Source: Lojkania enalia
Taxonomy: Eukaryota; Ascomycota; Dothideomycetes; Pleosporales
NCBI GenBank assembly: GCA_010094045.1
Contig: ML986700.1
Location: 6,513-34,277 of the forward strand
Direction: 5' to 3'
Length of the DNA: 27,765 nt
This document shows positions 20,226-27,765 of the stretch, piece by piece. Below the pieces are notes generated by a model that saw nothing but the letters and a program-made list of their open reading frames with translations, searched no databases and was not told the origin of the DNA. How positions within the stretch are numbered: the first letter of the stretch is position 1; the number at the start of each line of letters is the position of its first letter. Position numbers and translations under genes: made by a program.

Positions 20226-22097
20226 ATATATAGTACAAGCGAGCTAATTACCCAAGCGAGCTGATTATAATACTAAAACTATACTAAAATCGCGACTACT
20301 TTTCGTAAAATATTATACTTTCTTATATTCTATTATACTATATAGTATAGAAGCCTATTCTTCTATATCTATAGTATTATTTTTACACGTCCGTGAGTTA
20401 TATCTAGCTTTACTATACTACCTATAGCACCTTTAAATCAGCTGGTCTCTATTAATACGCGCCTTCTTCCTACTCTTCTTCCTATTAGTACGAGTACTAA
20501 ACTCTTTTAGAGTAGTTAATTAAGCGCCTTCTTTAATTGTTAAATTACCTTTCTTCTATATACGCTTTTTTTTATATAATCGATATTATATAGCGGTCTT
20601 ATTAACTACTTAAAGCTCAGCAACCTAAGTATATAATAGTATATTTTTATATATTATATATATAACACCCTTTATAAACTATTTAAACGCTTCTACTATT
20701 AAAGTAGGTAAACTATCTAGGTACTTTTAAACTCTTAATTAAACGTACGCAGATTAAAACCCAAATTTAATAGAATTACTTAGTATTTTTAACTCCTAAG
20801 GAGTATCTTCAACTATAGGAGGTATTAATATATATAGTCGAACTTTAAACTTTAATAGTACTATATCTAGATTAAATAGAATTAGACCAGCGCTTTAAAA
20901 GCTACTTAAGATATTACTCTTTATAATTACTGCGTTAAAAACTGCTTTAAAGTAGAGTAAAAACTCGATTTTTATAATATAGTTAATATAACCGCGTATT
21001 AGCTACTTAACTTAGTGCCTGTACGCAGTCTTTAAAGGTAAGAAATAACCTATATCTAGTAGCTATAGTAGATATAATAAATATAGAAGTATATAAAGAG
21101 TAATAATATTCTTTTCCTCGCAGAGCTACCTAAATTTAAGCGAGTTATAGCTCTTATAGCTATTAAGAATTAGTAATCGATATATACTAATAGTATAATC
21201 TTTTATATACGTGTTAAAATGCTTTAACTATTTAATACTAATATTATTTATTATCTAGCCGTTATTAGTAACTTATATAGTCTAGGTTAGTAGAATATTA
21301 TCTTCTTTATACTATATAAAGAGGTGGTAGGTGCCTGTAAAAATAATAAAAGGTAGTATCGCCTATTCTATTACGTTAATACTCTAGATAACTATAGTCT
21401 ACTTATAATTACCTAGCTAGAGCTGCTTTAGTTAATTCCGTCTCTTAGAGCTAGTAACTACTACTCCTATCGATATTACGCCTATTATAAAGCCTGATTT
21501 GTCGAAGTTATATATATCTTCGTTAATAATACTATATTTAGCCTTTATATTCTATATAAGGTAGAACCAGCCTCTTATAACTTTAAGATTCTTATATTTA
21601 GCTCTTAAATAGTTATACTTTTAATTAAATTTAACCTTAAGCTCAGGCGTACGTTTAATAAAGTTCTCTACCTAGTTCTTTCTAACCTAGCTAATAGAGC
21701 GCGCAGCTAGTAGTAAATTAGCTATATCTTAAATAGTAGTAAGCTGCGGTAGAAATCCTCTTATATCTAGATCTAGTATATACTAAACAATTATCTACTC
21801 CTTAGTCTTACTAAGCTTTATTAAATTAGGCTAGTAATCGCGTTGTAGAGCTGTTTCTTACCTTCGTATACTAAGTATACTTTAGAAGATATTATAGATT
21901 AATATAATACGACGTATAGTTAGTATTACATCTTATTAAAGAGTTTAAAGTATAAGCTATATTCTAGCTTCTTTTTAAATTAATTCTATAGTTATTAGTT
22001 GTAGTATAATACTATAAAGTATAATTATTGCGATTTTAGTAGAGTTTTAGTATTATAATTAGCTTACTTAGGTAATCAGCTCGCTTGTACTATATGT
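20226..22097 (-). mobile_element. Fot1/pogo-like DNA transposon A
   Basis: 1,872 bp between TA dinucleotides (20224-20225 and 22098-22099). The inverted repeats begin AYATATAGTACAAGCGAGCT and hold two copies of AAGCGAGCTGATTA. Same family as B but opposite orientation. It lies inside H. Confidence 0.88.
20420..21960 (-). pseudogene. Transposase of element A
   Basis: Minus-strand Fot1/pogo-type transposase, collinear with B. The first catalytic block, near 21496-21515, reads INEDIYNFDKSGF and keeps its Asp, because this codon follows a C (CpG context) instead of a T. The second Asp is lost (LLILNSYKSY near 21150-21185); the third site reads LLDIGYFLPLK with Asp intact near 21035-21070. The C-terminal basic region and zinc knuckle lie near 20420-20560. 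RIP-type stops throughout. Confidence 0.82.
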
Positions 22098-22099
22098 TA

Positions 22100-22379
22100 C
22101 TACTATATAAACTAACCTAATCTTTAATATAATACTACTATATAAATTAAACTAATCTAATTTCTAGTATAATAATACTATATAATAATAACTAATTACG
22201 CTAATATACCTATAATTAGATTTAACTTCTAGTATAGTACTACTATATAATAATAATAAACTATACTAATATATTTATAACTTTAACTAATACTAGTATT
22301 AATAACTACTACTTAATTATAAATAACCTAAATATAATATAAAAACTTAACTTATAGAAGCTTATAATTAAAAGAGAGA
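22100..22379 (+). repeat. Degenerate tandem repeats in H between A and B
   Basis: About four units of 35-65 bp share ACTACTATATAA followed by CTAATYTYTAGTATAATA (22103-22290). No coding pattern. The stretch ends with the purine tract at 22370-22379. Confidence 0.55.
22370..22379 (+). promoter_or_regulatory. Possible polypurine tract of H
   Basis: AAAAGAGAGA. When element B and one TA are removed it lies directly before the right LTR-like repeat, where a plus-strand primer is expected. Confidence 0.45.
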
Positions 22380-22381
22380 TA

Positions 22382-24256
22382 ACGTATAGTATAAGCGAGC
22401 TGATTACCTAAACGAGCTGATTATAATACTAAGACTCTACTAAAATCGCGATAATTATACTTTATAATATTATACTACAACTAATAACTATAGAATTAAT
22501 TTAGAAAGAAGCTAGAATATAGCTTATACTCTAAAATTTTTAATAAGATATAATACTAACTATACGTTATATTATATTAATCTATAATATCTCTTAAAGT
22601 ATACTTAGTATATAAAAGTAAAGAATAGCTCTATAACGCGATTACTAGTCTAATTTAATAAAGCTTAGTAAGACTGAGGAGTAAGTAATTATTTAATATA
22701 TACTAGATCTAGATATAAGAGAATTTCCGCTATAGCCTACTACTATTTAAAATATAGCTAATTTACTACTAGCTGCGCGCTCTACTAGCTAGGTTAAAAA
22801 GAACTAGATAGAGAACTTTATTAAATATACGCCTAAGCTTAAGGTTAAATTTAATTAAAAGTATAACTATTTAAAAGTTAAATATAAGAATTTTAAGGTT
22901 ATAGGAGGCTAGTTCTATCTTATATAGAATATAAAGGCTAAGTATAGTATTATTAATAAAGATATATATAACTTTAATAAATTAGACTTTATAATAGGCG
23001 TAATATTAATAGAAGTAGTAGTTACTAGCTCTAAAAGACGGAATTAACTAAAGCAGCTCTAGCTAGATAATTATAAGTAGACTACAGTTATCTAGAATAT
23101 TAATATAATAGGATAGATAATACTACCTTTTATTATCTTTATAGGTACCTACTACCTCTCTATATAGTATAAAGAAGATAATATTCTACTAACCTAGGCT
23201 ATATAAGTTACTAATAATAGCTGGACGATAAATAATATTAGTATTAAATAGTTAAAACACTTTAACGCGTATATAAAAAGTCGTACTATTAGTATATATT
23301 AATTACTAATTTTTAACAGCTACTATAAGAGTTATAACTTACTTAAATTTAGGCAGCTTTATAAAGAAAAGAATATTATTACTTTCTATATAACTCTATA
23401 TTCGTCGTACCTACTATAGCTACTAGATATAGGTTGTTTCTTACCTTTAAAGACTATATACGAGTGCTAAGTTGAGCAGCTAATACGCGGTTATATTAAC
23501 TATATTATAAAAATCGAGTTCTTACCCTACTTTAAAGCAGCTTTTAACGTAATAATTATGAAGAGTAATATCCTAAATAGCTTTTAAGGCGCTAGTCTAA
23601 TTCTATTTAATCTAGATATAGTACTATTAAAGTTTAAAGTTCAACTATATATACTAATACTCTCTATAGTTGAAGATACCCCTTAAAAGTTAAAAATACT
23701 AAGTAATCCTATTAAATTTAGGTTTTAATCTGTATACGTTTAATTAAGAGTTTAAAAGTATCTAGATAGCTCGCCTATTTTAATAGTAGAGGCGTTTAAA
23801 TAGTTTATAAAGGGTGCTATATATATAATATATAAAAACGTACTATTATATACTTAGGTTACTAAACTTTAAACAGATAATAAGGCTGCTATATAACGTT
23901 AATCGTATAAAAGAAAGTATATATAGAAGGAAGGTAACCTAATAATTAAAGAAGGCGCTTAATTAACTACTCTAAAAGAGTTTAGCGCTTATACTAATAG
24001 AAAGAAGAGTAGGAAGAAGGCGCGTATTAATAGAGACCAGCCAACTTAAAGGCGCTATAGGTAGTATAGTAAGGCTAAGTATAATTCGCAGACGTATAAA
24101 AATAAAACTATAGATATAGTAGAATAGGCTACTATATTATATAGTATAATAGAATATAAGAAAGTATAATATTTTGCGAAAAGTAGTTACGATTTTAGTG
24201 TAGTTTTAGTATTATAATCAGCTCGCTTAGGTAATCAGCTCGCTTATACTATATAT
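22382..24256 (+). mobile_element. Fot1/pogo-like DNA transposon B
   Basis: 1,875 bp between TA dinucleotides (22380-22381 and 24257-24258). Inverted repeats begin AYRTATAGTATAAGCGAGCT, with the same doubled AAGCGAGCTGATTA core as A. Orientation is opposite to A, 284 bp away. It separates the purine tract of H from its right LTR-like repeat. Confidence 0.88.
22671..24150 (+). pseudogene. Transposase of element B
   Basis: Plus-strand Fot1/pogo-type transposase with RIP-type stops. N-terminal TEE*VII then LDLDIREF (about 22672-22725), a helix-turn-helix reading ENFIKYTPKLKVKF (about 22810-22855), first catalytic block IYNFNKLDF near 22968-22994 (Asp lost), LDNYK*TTVI near 23065, LPFIIFIGTYYLSI near 23125, LLIFNSYYKSY near 23305-23340 (second Asp lost) and LLDIGCFLPLK near 23420-23450 (Asp intact). 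The tail has LTTLKEFSAYTNRKKSRKKA and a decayed CCHC knuckle near 24045-24110. Confidence 0.85.
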
Positions 24257-24258
24257 TA

Positions 24259-24413
24259 TTATTATAGTAATACTATAATACTTTTATACCTATACTACTT
24301 TTACTATAATATTTAAACTAGTTACTAGTAATAGTTATTAGCTACTAGCTAGAATATAATTAACTTATTATAATTATAATAGAGGAAGATTTTACTAATC
24401 TAGCTAGCTTATA
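24259..24413 (+). repeat. Right LTR-like repeat of H
   Basis: Direct copy of 16731-16890. It begins two bases after the TA that flanks element B. Confidence 0.65.
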
Positions 24414-25130
24414 TAATTATAACAGCCTCTAATTAGCTAGGTATAGAATAGAGTAATAACTAAGAATAATTATATACTATAAAGGGGGGGATTATTCTTA
24501 TAAGCTTATAATAGAAGTATATAAGTAGAATATATAAAGGATATTTAAGTTAATTATAAAGAGTTATAAAGGTTAGAGTTATAAAATTATTAAATATAAT
24601 TTAGTTTTTCTACTATTCCTCTTATTTAGTTATCTATCTATAACTAAGCAAGTTTAATAATTTAGTTTTAATTAAGCTGCTAAGTTATTTATATAACTTA
24701 TCTTATTTACTTACCTATATAAAGTTCTATACTTTAATTAGCTCTAATATAATAATATTTATAATACTATCTCTTCTCTTTAAACTTTTAATTTAAGAGT
24801 TATTCTATTCCTCTTAATTATATAGTAGGGCTAGTAAACTACTTATATATTCTTTATATACCTCTCTAATACTTTCTTTTTACTATTCTATATTAAGTTA
24901 CTATTACTATACTAATTATATTAATTCTACTAGTTCGATTATAATACCCTATTCTTATTATTCTTATAAAAGGCTAATATATAAAATTAATAAAAAGGAG
25001 ACTCTAAAATAATTATATTATTCTAAATACCTTTAGTCTAGTATATAATTATTTTATAATATTTTCTATAATACTTAGAATATTTATATACTTCAACTTC
25101 TTTATTAGTTTATAATATTTATATATAATA
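24414..25130. other. Unassigned AT-rich stretch with a G run
   Basis: No coding pattern seen. The run AAAGGGGGGG at 24481-24490 looks like a polypurine tract. It is followed by sequence with a TATA-like motif (about 24520-24530) and a pyrimidine-rich part, as in an LTR, but no partner LTR was found in the window. Confidence 0.35.
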
Positions 25131-25139
25131 GTAGAATAT

Positions 25140-25480
25140 TAGAATAAGAAGGTTAAAAAATTAGATTACTAGTTTCGGCTGGTTAAAGAGGAGTATTAAA
25201 AGATCCTAGATTAGCTAGAAGATATAAATAGTAAGATAGTAGTAGTTTAAGTAAAAGTTTAGCATCTTTAGAAGATTCGCAAATAAGTAAAATATAGGTA
25301 GATAGAGGGTTATAAACGTATATAGGAGTAGTTTAAGAAAGAGGAAGAGGCGGATTATAAGGCGGGTCTTCTTTCTAAGATAGAGTTACCTCCTATAATA
25401 TAGTTAATATCGTTTAATTCTACTATTCTATCTCTAGATTTTCTTCGCGAATTTAGATTTTATAATATACCTATAATACT
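25140..25480 (+). pseudogene. Coiled-coil-like coding remnant, function unknown
   Basis: A plus-strand frame of about 110 codons, interrupted only by RIP-type stops, is rich in Lys, Glu, Arg and Ile and reads as amphipathic helix: LVKEEY, KILD*LEDI, KIRK*VKYR*IEGYKR and FKKEEEADYKAGLLSKIELP. It then gives way to an acidic-to-aromatic tail ending in stop codons near 25485. The base composition is less AT-rich than its flanks. It could be the C-terminal end of a fungal transposon-associated protein; I do not recognise the family. Confidence 0.4.
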
Positions 25481-25489
25481 ATAGAGCTA

Positions 25490-26015
25490 AGATTTTCTTC
25501 TAGTTTCTAGATATTATTTTATAGGTTCCTATATTTATCTATTTCTAACTATTTAATTAGATAGTATTATTTACTATTCTATATTCTATACCTTATTATT
25601 CTCTTAGCTTTCTATTTCTAGTCTTCTCTATACATATTTATATTATATACTACTAGTTTAATATTTTAGGATGCCTTTTCTATAAATATAATATAGAAGG
25701 TTAGGTAGATTTTTATAGTTGTAGATAATTTAAGTTAATAGTTTACGGGTAATATTTATTTCTTAATCTTATATAGTTTAATTTTAATATAATCTAGTTT
25801 ACTACTTAGTTATTTACTTTAAATATTTTATTATAGTAGCTAAACTTTTTCTCTCTTTTTAAAGTAAGATAGTTATTTATATTTCTTATTATAGTATTTC
25901 TTTATAGTATATTATAGGAACTAGAGGTCTTTCTTTAGTAAATCTTATATTTATTAAATAATCTCGACTTATTCCTATATTTAGAATATCTATAATACTA
26001 TTTTAATTAGAGTAT
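25490..26015. other. Unassigned AT-rich stretch
   Basis: I see no coding pattern, repeat or RNA gene here. It ends at the TA (26016-26017) before the third C-family terminus. Confidence 0.3.
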
Positions 26016-26017
26016 TA

Positions 26018-26134
26018 ATATACCTTATAAGTAAGCGGCTTATATAAACGAGCGGTCTATTCTATTACTAAAACACGATACTTAAGCTTTTAAGAATAAT
26101 AAAATAATAAAATAATAAGAATATAGTCTAAAAT
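26018..26134 (+). mobile_element. 5' end of another C-family Fot1-like element
   Basis: Starts ATATACCTTATAAGTAAGCG and aligns with 560-675 for about 115 bp, including the doubled inverted-repeat core and the AATAATAAGAATATAGT block. The match ends where the gypsy LTR begins, so the rest is expected beyond that element, outside the window. Confidence 0.75.
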
Positions 26135-26432
26135 TGTAATAATATAAAGAAATTGTAATAATATAAAGAAATCGTTCTACGAAAAACTTTATATACAACC
26201 TTATCCTAAAGCTTTTCGCTTATCTTATTCTACCCCTAGTTCTACCCCTTTTCCCTTCTATATATAGTTGTATACTCCCTTATAAGTAGCTTAGTAGTTC
26301 TTCTATATTCTTTCGTATAAGGCCTATAGGTGTTAATAGAATTTCCAGGTCCCTAATCCCCTACGTACTCCTATATACTTCTAAGTAGATTTGTGCCGTA
26401 TTTAGACCTATTATCTTACCTGCGCTATTATA
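26135..26432 (+). repeat. 5' LTR of a Ty3/gypsy element
   Basis: Begins TGTAATAATATAAAG and ends CTATTATA (CA decayed to TA). Its last 100 bp equal window positions 1-100. It holds a TATA motif at about 26259-26267 and a 19-bp tandem duplication across its start (26132-26150 and 26151-26169). About 298 bp. The start is inferred from where similarity to element C stops. Confidence 0.65.
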
Positions 26433-26729
26433 TTATATAGAAGAACTTAATACTACTAGTAATAGCCTCTTTAATAATATTGCATCGATTATTTATTTAA
26501 ATATATCTAAGTCCGAGATACGCCTAATTTAGTTTAGATTATAATACTTATATACTATTATATTAAATTATTCAGTTACCTAGATAGGATCTTAAAAACC
26601 TCCTATTAACCGAAGCTTTTAGATTTAGAACTTCCTATCTCCTGCGATTAGGATTGCCTTTAGAAAAGCCGCGTAGAGTACGCCTAGGTAAAAACTTAGA
26701 AACTACTAATAACCTATTAGAATTGGAGG
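26433..26729 (+). other. Leader region of the gypsy element
   Basis: No clear frame and no primer-binding site that I could assign to a tRNA. Less AT-rich than the older layers. Confidence 0.3.
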
Positions 26730-27765
26730 CAACTGCCGATATCTAACTATAATTCACCTTCTAATTCCTATACTAGAACTAATACACGCGTAAGTTATAG
26801 TAAGAGTAAGCTTCCATCTACGCGTGTAGAACAACTATTACCTTCTATAGGGGGCCCTACAACAGGCAGACCCCTCTCTATAGGGCCTATAATAAAGAAC
26901 CTATCTAATTTGGAGGGAAATCGGAGTAAATTAACTCTTAAGGAATAAATCGCAATTTTATAGGAGGAGATTATATACTTAATATAACAGAGAACTATTA
27001 GTCTTAATTAACCTCTATAAACCACCAAATTAGAACCGATAATATACTAAGAAACTTTTACGACTCTCTTAGTAAGAAACCTCTCAGCTACCCTTAAACC
27101 CCCTTAAACCTATCTTACTAAACATATACCTAAGATCGAAAGTCTTATAGATAGTAATAAACCTATATTTAAATAATAGTAAGCCTTAATCTTAGACCAA
27201 CTTAAGATTAATATAGATTACTATTAGATAGAGTATATACGTATAGCGTTAGTATAGAGATATACCTCTAGTACTGCAAAAGAGTATCTAGAGCTAAAAT
27301 ACCTAGCTAAATTAGACTAGTATTAGTCTAAGAATACTAAAGAAATAATTTCACTTCTATAATCGTATTTTATTATAGGTAATAAAGAGATAGAGGTATA
27401 ATAGGCGTTTCAGGTCCTAAGGATAAATAAGGGAGAAGTATTCCCAACTTTTAAAGCTCGCTTTATTAGTATAGTTATTAGAGGATCTGTATCCTAATCT
27501 AAGTAGTTCTTCTACCTATAGGATAAGATTTTCCCCAGCCTAAGGATACTAAACTTTAGCTTTAAGCTTATATAGAAAGGCTCCTTTAATACTATAGTCG
27601 TCTACTTAACAGCCTATAATATAGAAAGGAGGAGTATTTCTAATCTCCTAGAATAAACTGCTAGCCTATAGGTTGCAGCTAAAATAAATTCGGATTAGTA
27701 CTAGAAGGTTTCTAAGAGCTTATCTAAGGTAACCTATAATTTAATACTACCCTAATCTACTCTAG
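26730..27765 (+). pseudogene. Ty3/gypsy Gag, partial at the window edge
   Basis: A Gag-like protein is readable with scattered RIP-type stops. The N-terminal third is Pro/Ser/Thr-rich with poorly conserved frame (26730-27100). From about 27189 the capsid-like domain is clear in one frame: ALILDQLKINIDYY, IEYIRIAL, RYTSSTAKEYLELKYLAK near 27255-27310, EIISLL*SYFIIGNKEIEV near 27340-27400, FPTFKARFISIVIRGSV near 27440-27490, FFYL*DKIFPSLRI and GSFNTIVVYLTAY near 27580-27615. This order fits the retrotransposon Gag family of fungal gypsy elements. The frame is open to the right edge, so pol should follow outside the window. Confidence 0.75.

Larger units (their letters stand above)
16731..24413 (+). 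mobile_element. Short Gag-only LTR retroelement H, split by three Fot1-like elements
   Basis: Two direct repeats of about 155-160 bp (16731-16890 and 24259-24413) flank a region holding a Ty3-type gag and, at the far end, a purine tract just before the second repeat. Removing Fot1-like D, A and B leaves about 2.1 kb, too short for a pol region, and no integrase or reverse transcriptase motif was seen. A non-autonomous Gag-bearing LTR element is the simplest reading. No target duplication or primer site could be set with confidence. Confidence 0.55.

Noticed and set aside
20226..24256. A single fold-back transposon made of A and B
   Set aside because: Both have complete inverted repeats and their own TA flanks, and the 284 bp between them carries tandem units and a purine tract that belong to H.
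560..26134. The three C-family termini as evidence for one element of 25 kb
   Set aside because: The termini at 560 and 16169 form a proper inverted pair; the one at 26018 has the same orientation as 560, so it starts a separate copy.
26433..26450. Primer-binding site of the gypsy element
   Set aside because: The bases after the LTR do not match a tRNA 3' end that I can name, even allowing RIP changes.
1..27765. Centromere assignment
   Set aside because: RIP-mutated nested retroelements and a CenH3-like pseudogene are suggestive, but nothing in the sequence proves centromere function; chromatin data would be needed.

Overview
This window looks like transposon-packed heterochromatin from a filamentous ascomycete fungus that has been worked over by repeat-induced point mutation (RIP). 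It is very AT-rich and CpA and TpG have nearly vanished: the first 540 bases hold two TpG and one CpA. CpG-rich islands such as those near 5470-5580 survive. Nearly every ancestral reading frame is interrupted by TAA/TAG that fit decayed CAA, CAG, CGA or TGG codons. I see no intact gene, no tRNA, no rRNA and no CRISPR. Element families, short introns with TACTAA-type branch points and the transposon types (Fot1/pogo, hAT, Ty1/copia, Ty3/gypsy) all point to Pezizomycotina.

The layout is a set of nested insertions. The outermost piece is a decayed Fot1-like element (call it G; family D; 101-557 and 16172-16358, minus strand). Inserted in G is a second Fot1-like element (C, 560-16169, plus), whose transposase is split in frame by a very large hAT element (1174-14921, with an 8-bp target duplication and 16-bp terminal inverted repeats). 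The hAT contains a complete Ty1/copia retrotransposon (2866-8527), which sits in the hAT transposase just past its TRWNST motif, and a third Fot1-like element (F, 12090-13972). Without these two guests the hAT is about 6.2 kb. Besides its transposase it carries a four-exon gene of unknown function (10463-11807, minus) and a three-exon histone H3-like gene with features of centromeric H3 (about 14077-14600, plus), both killed by RIP.

To the right, another family-D element (E, from 16361) lies in G and is cut at 16731 by a short LTR retroelement that I can only see to encode Gag (H, about 16731-24413). H is itself split by three Fot1-like elements: D (18239-20087, minus), A (20226-22097, minus) and B (22382-24256, plus). 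A and B are inverted copies of one family. From 24414 to 26015 the DNA is mostly unassigned, with a coiled-coil-like coding remnant near 25140-25480. At 26018 a further C-family 5' end begins; it is cut at 26135 by a Ty3/gypsy element whose LTR (26135-26432) and gag run off the right edge. The last 100 bp of the same LTR family form the left edge of the window.

The encoded functions are mobile-element functions (DDE transposases, hAT transposase, Gag, protease, integrase, reverse transcriptase, RNase H) plus two cargo-like cellular genes in the hAT. Protein readings rest on recognising motifs through RIP damage by eye; no alignment or database search was run.
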